Shown here in pieces: positions 27,704-34,991 of a DNA stretch of 53,496 nt. The notes under the pieces were generated by a model, which was given only the letters and a program-made list of their open reading frames with translations, had not been told where the DNA came from and searched no databases. This DNA comes from an uncultured Novosphingobium sp. (GTDB taxonomy: Bacteria; Pseudomonadota; Alphaproteobacteria; Sphingomonadales; Sphingomonadaceae). The translations under genes were made by a program, and so were the position numbers. Within the stretch, counting starts at the first letter, position 1, and the number at the start of each line of letters is the position of its first letter. The stretch is taken from positions 1 to 53,496 of the forward strand of contig CAMPIM010000004.1 in NCBI GenBank assembly GCA_946886365.1, in the 5' to 3' direction.

Positions 27704-29043
27704 AATCCGAAAGGCCAGGTTTCCGGCGCGCCTGAAGGGCGTTCCGGACCCAATGGCGTTACCGCCGAGGTCTGTTCGAACCAGACCCAGGCATCGAATT
27801 GCTCCGCCAGCACAGCCTCGAAATAATGGCTGAGCCGCTCCGTTTCAGGCCGATAAACGACGCCGATCGCGCGCTCCAAAAGCGTGTGGCCGAGCAAATC
27901 CCGCAGCGCTTCCTTGCCCGGTCCCCGCCAGTCAGTCAGGCTGCGGACGACGCCCGTGCGCCGGAACGCATGTTCATAACTGTCCGCGCGCGCGGGACGG
28001 ACGGATTTGATCTCCATCGCCCCGCCCCAGTCGCTGGCCGCCGCGACAAGTCCGGTGTCAGTCCCAAAGCCGATCGACACGGCATCGTCGCCATAGGCGA
28101 GACGGCAAAGCTGGCCGATGTTGAATTCACCCTGCCAACCCATCGCCGTTGCGGCTGCATTGCCGACATGGCTGTTATGCGCCCAGATGACCGCTTTGGT
28201 TCCGCTGCCGCGATGCGCCATCAACGCCTGGAGCGTTTCGAACATGTGCCGGTCGCGCAGGTTCCAGCTTTCGGTCGAGCTGCGGTACATGGCGCGATAA
28301 TAGCGTTCCGCGGCGCGAACTATGCGGGCGTTCTGATAGGCATCGAACCACGCCTCGCCATCCTGTTTGAGCAGGTCCAGCCGCTGGTCAAGAAGCTGGC
28401 GAAGCTGCGCCACCACGCCATCTTCACATCCTTTGCCGCCGGAAAGAGTGACTGCCCGTCCATAGTGCGCGGGTTCATCCTGCCATGGCGTCAGACATCC
28501 ATAGCGGCGGCGCGCGTCCTCCGCCTCGTCCGGATCGGCCTTGTCGAGATAGGCAAGCACGGCATGGATGGATTCGCTGAGGCTGTAGACATCCAGGCCA
28601 TGGAATGATGCCTGGCGCGCTTCCGCCAAACCCTGATTATGTCCCCGCAGCCAATCGGCGAAGGCCAGCACTTCCTGGTTGCGCCACATCCATGTCGGGA
28701 AGCGTATGAATACATCCCCCCGCCTGGGACGCGGCGCCTGGTGCCGCACATAATCGTCAATGCGCGCGGCATCGGGCCAGTCTGCTTCTACCGCCACGAC
28801 CGTGAAGCCGTGCCTTTCTATCAGCCGACGGGTAATCGCGGCGCGCGCACGATAAAATTCAGAACTTCCATGTGTCGCCTCGCCCAGAAGGACGACCCTG
28901 GCATTTCCGAACCGATCGAAACAGGCACCGAAATCCTCCACCTTGTCAGGCGAAGGCAATGGCTCAGCATGGTGCCTGAGAGCCTGGACAAGCTCATCGG
29001 GCGCTTGAGTGGTCGAGCGGTCAAACATCGTTGCCTGGGTCAT
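27700..29043 (-). CDS. Erythromycin-esterase-family protein
   Basis: 447 residues from ATG 29043 (AGGAAG upstream; a GTG at 29055 would add four residues). The signature VVLLGEATHGSSEFY near residues 50-65 holds the Glu and His of the Ere active site, and later segments AVEADWPDAARID, IRFPTWMWRNQEVLAF and AVIWAHNSHVGN are typical. True macrolide esterases (EreA/B) share this fold, but most chromosomal homologues have no known substrate. The gene is first in a three-gene translationally coupled operon with a hydrolase and a phosphoribosyltransferase, so a metabolic rather than a drug-resistance role is more likely, as inference. Confidence 0.85.
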   Translation of the reverse strand: MTQATMFDRSTTQAPDELVQALRHHAEPLPSPDKVEDFGACFDRFGNARVVLLGEATHGSSEFYRARAAITRRLIERHGFTVVAVEADWPDAARIDDYVRHQAPRPRRGDVFIRFPTWMWRNQEVLAFADWLRGHNQGLAEARQASFHGLDVYSLSESIHAVLAYLDKADPDEAEDARRRYGCLTPWQDEPAHYGRAVTLSGGKGCEDGVVAQLRQLLDQRLDLLKQDGEAWFDAYQNARIVRAAERYYRAMYRSSTESWNLRDRHMFETLQALMAHRGSGTKAVIWAHNSHVGNAAATAMGWQGEFNIGQLCRLAYGDDAVSIGFGTDTGLVAAASDWGGAMEIKSVRPARADSYEHAFRRTGVVRSLTDWRGPGKEALRDLLGHTLLERAIGVVYRPETERLSHYFEAVLAEQFDAWVWFEQTSAVTPLGPERPSGAPETWPFGL

Positions 29044-29075
29044 CTTCTTCCTCACATCGTCAGGATGTCATTCCC

Positions 29076-29498
29076 TCAGGCGTGATGGCTGCTCACCGCC
29101 GCCATGACTTCAATCGCAAGATCGCGGTGACCACAGTGCGAGACGTCACCCAGCGACAGGATGCCGACCATGTTGGATCGATCATCCACAACCGGCAGAC
29201 GGCGGACCTGTTGGCTTTCCATCAACCTGATCGCATCCTCGATGCTGTCTTCGGCATGACAGAAGACGACCGGTTTCGACATGATGTCTGCGGCTGTCAT
29301 CGCTCTCGCCTGTCCGTTCCCGGCAAAGCCGCGCAAGGCGATGTCCCGATCCGTCACGATCCCCAACGGCGTGTCGCCATCGCTCACCGGGATCGCGCCT
29401 ATATCCTTTTCCCTCATGATCCGGGCCAGTTCGGCGAGGCCGGTGTCCGGCGCCACCCGATCGACTCCCGGATGCATGACTTCCGACACATAGGTCAT
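29076..29498 (-). CDS. CBS-domain pair protein
   Basis: A 140-residue tandem CBS protein. ATG 29498 is chosen because GGAG sits 6 bases before it; the TTG at 29510 has no such site. Motifs: VSEVMHPGVDRVAPD, IGAIPVSDGDTPLGIVTDRD, DIMSKPVVFCHAED and VRRLPVVDDRSNMVGILSLGD. It is of the same type as the CBS protein 5 kb to the left but of different sequence. Binding of an adenine nucleotide is expected from the family. It starts upstream of, and in the same direction as, the esterase operon (32 bp gap), so it may belong to it. Confidence 0.87.
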   Translation of the reverse strand: MTYVSEVMHPGVDRVAPDTGLAELARIMREKDIGAIPVSDGDTPLGIVTDRDIALRGFAGNGQARAMTAADIMSKPVVFCHAEDSIEDAIRLMESQQVRRLPVVDDRSNMVGILSLGDVSHCGHRDLAIEVMAAVSSHHA

Positions 29499-29633
29499 GA
29501 TTTTCTCCAATCCATGACGCCATCAAATGGACTCAGGCACCATGATCGCGAAATCGGTGGCAATAGGTATTGGGGAATATACGAAGTGTCAGGCGGGCCG
29601 GGCATGGTAGCAGACGGCTGCCTTTGAGAACAG

Positions 29634-29909
29634 CTATGGGGTCAGGGCGTTGTCGACGCTTGGGCGTGGCAAGCCCTTGAGAAGATAAAGCGCAACAAGC
29701 TGGGCAACCGATCGCACTTCCAGCTTGCGCATCAACCTGGCGCGATGGACTTCGACGGTCCTGTGGCTGATGCCCAGCAACTCGCCGGTCTGCCGATTGG
29801 TAAGGCCATTGGCGACCGCCACAAGCACTTCACGCTCGCGCCGCGTCAAAAGGTCCAGGGCGACAGCGGAAGAGCGTCGCTGTGGCTGCTTCTTGGTTAT
29901 GCCCGTCAT
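29634..29909 (-). CDS. Stand-alone LuxR/FixJ-type HTH protein
   Basis: A 91-residue DNA-binding protein from ATG 29909, which lies 2 bp after the stop of the receiver gene. Residues about 25-85 form a LuxR-type helix-turn-helix: LTRREREVLVAVANGLTNRQ, then ISHRTVEVHRARLMRKL and a dimer helix. There is no receiver domain in it, while the gene before it is a receiver without an output domain. Together they equal one FixJ-like regulator (129 + 91 residues, against 212 for FixJ here). AGGTG precedes the ATG. This may be a natural split, or the product of one frameshift in a former fused gene. Confidence 0.82.
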   Translation of the reverse strand: MTGITKKQPQRRSSAVALDLLTRREREVLVAVANGLTNRQTGELLGISHRTVEVHRARLMRKLEVRSVAQLVALYLLKGLPRPSVDNALTP

Positions 29910-29911
29910 GG

Positions 29912-30301
29912 TCACACCTGCGAACCCACGTCCCGCGTCGTCGCATCGATAACCGCATTGACGAGCGAAGACTCCTTGCAAGGCTTGTCGAGCACTGCAT
30001 CAAAGCCGTGCGCGATTGCCTTCTGCATCAATTCGGTCGAACCGAACGCGGTCACCATTATGGCCCGCCCCTTCCATCCCGCCGAGCGGAGCGCAGCCAA
30101 TACCTGAAGGCCGTCATGCCCCGCCATCAGGTAATCGGTCACCAGACAAGCCGGATTATTCGCTTTCACCTCGGCGATCAGCAATTCCGGTATCGCGAAG
30201 GAGCGGACGTTAAACCCTCGTCCCTGCAACAGGAGTTGCATCGACCTCCTCGATCCCGCGTCGTCGTCCAATATGACTATGGGGATTGGTAGGTCGGCCA
30301 T
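29912..30301 (-). CDS. Stand-alone response-regulator receiver (REC) protein
   Basis: 129 residues from ATG 30301 (an upstream ATG at 30343 is possible). REC features are complete: the acidic pocket ILDDDAG, phospho-Asp in CLVTDYLMAGHDG, Thr in IMVTAFGS and Lys in VLDKPCK. It should thus accept phosphate. No output domain; the HTH protein starts 2 bp later in another frame. The phosphodonor could be FixL or the soluble kinase encoded at 34038-34790, neither proven. The preceding fixJ gene ends 70 bp upstream on the same strand. Confidence 0.83.
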   Translation of the reverse strand: MADLPIPIVILDDDAGSRRSMQLLLQGRGFNVRSFAIPELLIAEVKANNPACLVTDYLMAGHDGLQVLAALRSAGWKGRAIMVTAFGSTELMQKAIAHGFDAVLDKPCKESSLVNAVIDATTRDVGSQV

Positions 30302-30371
30302 TGTCTTCGCGCCTTGCGCCGCAGGATTCAACAACATGCCCAAGTGGTGGCACGGCGGCGTCGCTACGTCT

Positions 30372-31010
30372 TTAAGTATTGATCCCAGTCAGGCCCTTCT
30401 GTCCCATCCTCGCGGCAAAGGCGATCCGCAGCGCATCTGACAGGCTGTGGACATGCAGTTTTGTCATGAGATTAGCCCGATGCACCTCCACCGTTCGCGA
30501 AGATATGCCAAGATCATAGGCGATCGTCTTGTTGGGAAGGCCCTGAGCAAGTCCTTCCAGCACTTCCCGCTCGCGTGCCGTCAGGGCGCCGATGATTACG
30601 TCGGCACTGGCGGCCTGTGCCGCTGCACCTTGGGCAAAGCGGACGCGGCCGAAGGCGCGCCCGATCGCGTCGATCAATACGGTCTTTTCAAACGGCTTTT
30701 CCAGAAAATCGACCGCACCCGCCTTCATCGCCTGCACAGCGACCGATACCTCGCCGTGGCCGGTCATGATGATGACAGGCATCGTGATCCCGCGCTCCGC
30801 CATGGTCCGCTGTACCTCCAGACCGTCGATCTGGGGCATGCGGACATCCAGCAGGACACAACCCGCCTCCACCGATCGCAAATCCTTCAAAAATGCGGCC
30901 CCGGAACGCCACGTCTCGACCGCATAGCCCGAGGTCTTGAGCATGTAGCCGACCGATCGCCGGATGGAATCATCGTCATCAACGATGTGAATGAGCTTCC
31001 TGTCGGTCAT
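30372..31010 (-). CDS. fixJ: FixJ-type response regulator
   Basis: 212 residues from ATG 31010, preceded by GGAGG with 6-base spacing; the open frame extends to 31097 inside fixL. The receiver domain (1-120) has DDDD at 11-14, the phospho-acceptor Asp55 in LLDVRMPQIDG, IIMTGHGEV and LEKPFEK. The LuxR-type HTH (about 145-205) reads LTAREREVLEGLAQGLPNKT, then ISSRTVEVHRANL. It matches FixJ in length and linker. It overlaps the end of fixL by 32 bp. In known alphaproteobacteria phospho-FixJ activates fixK and thereby microaerobic genes; no fixK is visible in this window. Confidence 0.92.
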   Translation of the reverse strand: MTDRKLIHIVDDDDSIRRSVGYMLKTSGYAVETWRSGAAFLKDLRSVEAGCVLLDVRMPQIDGLEVQRTMAERGITMPVIIMTGHGEVSVAVQAMKAGAVDFLEKPFEKTVLIDAIGRAFGRVRFAQGAAAQAASADVIIGALTAREREVLEGLAQGLPNKTIAYDLGISSRTVEVHRANLMTKLHVHSLSDALRIAFAARMGQKGLTGINT

Positions 31011-32862
31011 AGACATCCTCCGCCTGCGCTCGAATGAGGGTGAAATGGAAATCGGTGCCCTTCCCCTTGTGCGTATCCATCCATATCTTGCCGCCATTCA
31101 CTTCCACGATCGTCCGGCATATGGACAGACCCAGGCCCATCCCTTCCGGTTTGGTGCTGACAAATGCGGTAAACAACTGCTTGGCGACGCCTGGCGCCAT
31201 GCCGCAACCGGTGTCCGATACGGTGACCTGGATGTCACCTTCCTTTTCGGCACGGCTCGAAATGGTGAGCCTTTTAATCGGGCTATCGGCCATCGCTTCG
31301 CACGCATTCCGAATAAGATTGATCAGAACTTGCTGGATCTGAACCTTATCGACCAGCACGGGTGACGCACCGGGATCGAGATCGAAATGCGCCTCAATCC
31401 CCATCTCCCTCGATCCCGCGAGTCCTAGCACGGAGGCTTCATTCACAAGGTCAGGGAGGCTTTCGATGGTCTTTTCCACTTCGCCTCGCGAAACAAATTC
31501 CCGAAGTCGACGCACGATCTGCCCTGCCCTCAAAGCTTCGCTGGCGGCTTCCCCCAGCGCTTCCCGCATCATGGGCCATTCGCTTTTGTCGGGGCTGGTC
31601 ATCTGATCGCGAACCGCCTCGACATAATTTGCGACCGCCGCGATCGGTTGATTAAGCTCATGCGCCAGCGTTGAGGCCATGGTGCCCATCGCACTGACCC
31701 GCGTGACGTGGATGATTTCGGCCTGCAAGGTCGCCATCTGCTGCTCAATCATACGCCGCTCGGTAAGATCGCGGACGAAGCCGGTGAATATCCGCTCATT
31801 TCCCCGCAGCGCTTCCCCGATGTACAATTCCATCGGAAAGAGCGATCCATCGGCCCGCTGGCCAAAGACCACCCGTCCCTTGCCAATGATACGCTTTTCA
31901 CCGGTTTCCAGATAACGGTGGATATAGCTGTCATGACGCTCTCGATCCGGCGACGGCATGAGCATCCTCACATTCCTGCCCAACACCTCAGATTCCTTGA
32001 AACCGAAGAGCGCCTCTGCTGCGGCGCTGAACGAAAGCATCTTGCCGCTTTCGTCAATGACCACCATGGCATCGGGGACAGTAGACAAGATGGCGGTTAA
32101 TTGGCTTTCGTGGGCACGCAACCGGTCTTCGGCGGAACGCTTTTCGGTGATGTCGGAAATGATCTTCGCAAAGCCCCGCAGTTCCCCGCCTTCGCCGTAA
32201 AGAGCCGTCCAGCTGACGGCAGCAAGGAATTCCGACCCATCCTTGCGAAGACGCCAATCCTCCTCCTCGAATCTCCCTTCTTTGCGTGCACGCTCGATGT
32301 CAGCTTGCGGCTTGCCGACGGCAACGGCTTCGCCGGGATAGAAGAGGGCGCTTGGCTGGCCTAGGATTTCTTCCTCGGTCCATCCCTTGAGCCGCTCGGC
32401 CCCGCGGTTCCAGATCGTGACATGACCGATCGGATCAAGCATGTAGATGGCCAGGCCTTGAGCACCGTCGATCAACAGGTTCAGCTCCATGGCCATCTGT
32501 TCGCTGGCCTTCGCCGCCAATTCAGCCCGCTCCAAACGCAGGTTGGCCTTATGAACGAAACGGATCACAAGAATGATGATGGCGGCAGTGGCGCCAAACA
32601 TGACCACTTCGAATATGTCGCGCACTTGGACTGCGGGCCTGCCCATGAAAAGGAAGTTCGCGGCGATGCCGAGCAATGTGGCAAGGATTGCCGGCCCTTC
32701 ACCCACCCACAGCGCGACGGCCATGACGGCGACGATAAATGGCATATAGGCCGACCTGTCGCCCAGCCAGGGGTCTAATAACGCCCGCACCGCCGATGCG
32801 ATTGCAACAGCGAGGACAATCGCCGCAAAGCCAGCCAAGGGCGCGGTTATCCGTTTGAACAC
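30979..32862 (-). CDS. fixL: FixL haem-PAS oxygen sensor histidine kinase
   Basis: A 627-residue membrane kinase. Four hydrophobic stretches lie in residues 9-100 (DUF4118-like N-terminus); a first PAS domain is at about 120-240, and a second at about 250-370 carries the FixL haem pocket. In that pocket RHDSYIHRY gives the expected haem-ligand His310 and Arg316, and IIGKGRVVFGQ gives Arg330, equal to His200, Arg206 and Arg220 of Bradyrhizobium FixL. The kinase core has the phospho-His401 in STLAHELNQP and the ATPase boxes (NLIRNACEA, DTGCGMAPG, GMGLGLSI). All key residues are kept, so oxygen binding should switch it off. Its gene ends 32 bp inside fixJ. Confidence 0.93.
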   Translation of the reverse strand: MFKRITAPLAGFAAIVLAVAIASAVRALLDPWLGDRSAYMPFIVAVMAVALWVGEGPAILATLLGIAANFLFMGRPAVQVRDIFEVVMFGATAAIIILVIRFVHKANLRLERAELAAKASEQMAMELNLLIDGAQGLAIYMLDPIGHVTIWNRGAERLKGWTEEEILGQPSALFYPGEAVAVGKPQADIERARKEGRFEEEDWRLRKDGSEFLAAVSWTALYGEGGELRGFAKIISDITEKRSAEDRLRAHESQLTAILSTVPDAMVVIDESGKMLSFSAAAEALFGFKESEVLGRNVRMLMPSPDRERHDSYIHRYLETGEKRIIGKGRVVFGQRADGSLFPMELYIGEALRGNERIFTGFVRDLTERRMIEQQMATLQAEIIHVTRVSAMGTMASTLAHELNQPIAAVANYVEAVRDQMTSPDKSEWPMMREALGEAASEALRAGQIVRRLREFVSRGEVEKTIESLPDLVNEASVLGLAGSREMGIEAHFDLDPGASPVLVDKVQIQQVLINLIRNACEAMADSPIKRLTISSRAEKEGDIQVTVSDTGCGMAPGVAKQLFTAFVSTKPEGMGLGLSICRTIVEVNGGKIWMDTHKGKGTDFHFTLIRAQAEDVYDRQEAHSHR

Positions 32863-33412
32863 TGCCTCACCTGTCGAAGGAATTCACTTCGCTTATACGA
32901 CGCTATCTCTTCCAGGCTCGCCAAGAAATACGAACTGATAAATGCCGATTTAAAATTATTAAAATCAACATGATTATTTTTCAGTTCTAAGTTTCTGCTC
33001 CAATAGGATTCGTACTGACGGCTGTACTTCTCATCGACTCACTACCGTTCACGGCAGATGAGCGTTGCTGGACTTAGGCAAGTTTCCAAAGGAGGCCGGG
33101 TCGCGCGCTCCATAATGTGAGTTCGGTGGAGGATCGACACGCACGCGCCAAGCATATTTCTGAGGGTGGATCGCGCGTCGCTGCAGTCGCCTGTCATCCC
33201 GGCAGTTTGGCGACGATCATGGCAACGATTGCTATCATGAGTCCGAAGAAAAGCGCCGTGAGGAAGATGGCGTCAACCGATTGCCGCAAGCGATCCACGA
33301 AAGACATGATGTTCTCCATCAACTCGGCCGACAGCCAAAAGGCAAGATAAAATGGACAAGCCCCCGATGAACGTCATCGATAGTGCCATTGGGTTCAGCG
33401 GGGGCTATCCGA
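32863..33412. other. Intergenic region upstream of fixL with an AT-rich block
   Basis: A 550-bp stretch between the BON gene and fixL, both leftward. The part near 32937-32996 is strikingly AT-rich (TTAAAATTATTAAAATC and flanks) in a GC-rich window, and lies about 80-130 bp before the fixL start, where a promoter with UP-element or a nucleoid-protein site would fit. No FixK-type TTGA-N6-TCAA box is seen. A possible short membrane peptide is annotated at 33194-33298; otherwise I see no gene. Confidence 0.45.
33194..33298 (-). CDS. Candidate 34-residue membrane peptide (GTG start)
   Basis: Read from GTG 33298, this frame gives VDRLRQSVDAIFLTALFFGL, then MIAIVAMIVAKLPG and a stop at 33194: a basic-amphipathic start and one clear membrane helix. 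An ATG at 33308 has a good GGAG site, but it is in another frame and stops after 11 codons. So either the peptide uses GTG without a close ribosome site, or a single-base change separates the good start from the helix. It lies between the BON gene and fixL on the same strand. Low certainty. Confidence 0.3.
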   Translation of the reverse strand: MDRLRQSVDAIFLTALFFGLMIAIVAMIVAKLPG

Positions 33413-34066
33413 TCAGTAGCTGACCAAGATATTATCCTCGACCTTGGTCACGCCAGGAGCAGCCCAGGCCGCCCGCTCGGCGACGCCACGTTCATGCCAG
33501 GCCTTCACCCGGCCACCCAGGCGAACCGTATTGCCGTCTGTAAAAATGGTGACACCTGCGGCATCCAGATCCGCCTGGCGCTTGAATGCAGCAATGATCC
33601 GTTCACGGATGTCCGAAGTAACGGGCAGCTTCTTTACCTCGATCAGGTTGCTGACCCCTGTTACACCCGAAATTCTAGCGGTCGCCTTCCTCGCCTCGTC
33701 GCTTTGATAATGGAAGTCCACCGTGCCGGAAAGCGTGACCCAGCCTTTCTCCACCTTCACATTGATTTTCTCGTGAGGGATGGCGACGTTCCAGGAAAAC
33801 ATGTCGAGGATACGCTTGGCGATTTCATGGTCGGCCGTGTGCGGCTCGGACTTGAAGCGGACCTGGATTTCCTCGGCGATGGCCTTGACGCCGCTGACGC
33901 GCCTCGTCGCCTTTTCGGCAGCAATCTTTTCAACATAGTTGGTCACATAGCCCGACAGGGTCACGACCCCATCGTTCACCGCCACGCCGATGTCTGCGTG
34001 ATCGACGCTGGGATCCCATTCAAGTTCGTCCATGACGTCACGCTGCAACTGTCCGTCGGTTTTCAT
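33413..34066 (-). CDS. Triple BON-domain protein (OsmY-like)
   Basis: 217 residues from ATG 34066 (AGGAG seven bases upstream). There are three BON repeats at about 5-72, 75-143 and 147-215, each with a pattern such as VNDGVVTLSGYV, VEKGWVTLSGTV and TDGNTVRLGGRV. BON domains bind phospholipids or peptidoglycan-linked partners, and OsmY-type proteins are general stress proteins. No signal peptide is seen, so unlike OsmY this protein is predicted cytoplasmic. It overlaps the end of the kinase gene by 29 bp, so the two are translated together. Confidence 0.85.
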   Translation of the reverse strand: MKTDGQLQRDVMDELEWDPSVDHADIGVAVNDGVVTLSGYVTNYVEKIAAEKATRRVSGVKAIAEEIQVRFKSEPHTADHEIAKRILDMFSWNVAIPHEKINVKVEKGWVTLSGTVDFHYQSDEARKATARISGVTGVSNLIEVKKLPVTSDIRERIIAAFKRQADLDAAGVTIFTDGNTVRLGGRVKAWHERGVAERAAWAAPGVTKVEDNILVSY

Positions 34067-34790
34067 CACAACTCTCCTTGTCCCGGGGGAATGCGCGCCA
34101 TTCTCGGGCGCGTGATTTGCTGACGGCGCGGAACGCCACCGGCAAAAGCATGGCGACTACCGTACCGATTCCTGCCTCGGCACTGCCGCGGATCAACAAT
34201 CTGCCATCCATGTCGCGGATTGCCCGCCGAATTCGGTTTAGTCCCATTCCGCGGCCCGGTTGCCTGGCACCGGCCTCTGGCATGCTGCCATTCATCAGGA
34301 GTCCAGGGCCATCGTCGGCCACCACCAGCCAGATCCAATCGCCGATCCTGCGGCATCGAAGCACTATTCGGCGCGCGCCAGCAGATCGTGCGTTCGCGAC
34401 AAGCTCCAGCACCACCGCTTCAAGGTCGGCGGGGTCGGCGCTCACAAGAGCGGCTGGTACGGCTACCTGCGTGTCGATCTCCAAACAGGCGGAAGGGCGA
34501 ACGACGGCCTGGAGAAGGGGAGCAGCATCGGCCACTTGCGCACCGACATCCAACAGGCGAGGCTCCTCCCGAACCTTCTTCGAGAGCAACCGGGAAGTCA
34601 GTTCACCACCCCGCACGGCGGCGGCGCCCAGGGCGCGCAGCAGCTTGTCTCGTTCCGATCCGGAAAGCTTCTTGATTAGCAGATGCTGGATGGAGGTGAT
34701 CACGGCGAACAGGTTGCGAAGATCGTGAACGATCTCTCGCGCAAGATCCTGGCTCGATAGGCCAGCCTTTAAGTCGCTCGAGTCCCGCAT
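34038..34790 (-). CDS. Soluble histidine kinase without sensor domain
   Basis: 250 residues from ATG 34790 (GGAGG five bases before; ATG 34793 is adjacent). The H-box is LAREIVHDLRNLFAVITSIQ with His22, followed by an ATPase domain with the N-box LELVANARSAGA, G1 DDGPG and G2 GRGMGLNRIRR. No membrane or PAS part exists, so the input must come from a partner or from small-molecule binding. A Lys/Arg-rich tail follows. The gene overlaps the BON gene by 29 bp. It may phosphorylate the split REC protein encoded 4 kb downstream, or act as a histidine phosphotransferase-like protein with FixL; both are inference. Confidence 0.78.
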   Translation of the reverse strand: MRDSSDLKAGLSSQDLAREIVHDLRNLFAVITSIQHLLIKKLSGSERDKLLRALGAAAVRGGELTSRLLSKKVREEPRLLDVGAQVADAAPLLQAVVRPSACLEIDTQVAVPAALVSADPADLEAVVLELVANARSAGARRIVLRCRRIGDWIWLVVADDGPGLLMNGSMPEAGARQPGRGMGLNRIRRAIRDMDGRLLIRGSAEAGIGTVVAMLLPVAFRAVSKSRAREWRAFPRDKESCDENRRTVAA

Positions 34791-34991
34791 CATCGCCTCC
34801 ACACTGTTCGAGACGATTTTAGGAAATGCGTGCTGCCTCCCTATTCGCAACTTCCCGTAAGTAGCCTTTCTTCAAATCTCGTTCGGGGGGATTGGCCTGC
34901 GGCATTTACGAATGTCGGCCAGAGCAGCGCATCCCCTAGGATCACTCAGGCAAGCGCCAGCGGCGCATTTGAGTGAAAGGCTGTACGAGCC

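Noticed and set aside
27700..29043. Macrolide-resistance gene
   Set aside because: The fold is shared, but context is metabolic and most chromosomal members of the family have no proven drug activity.
33194..33308. Confident small membrane protein from ATG 33308
   Set aside because: On careful counting that ATG is out of frame with the membrane helix and stops after 11 codons; kept only as a weak GTG-started candidate.
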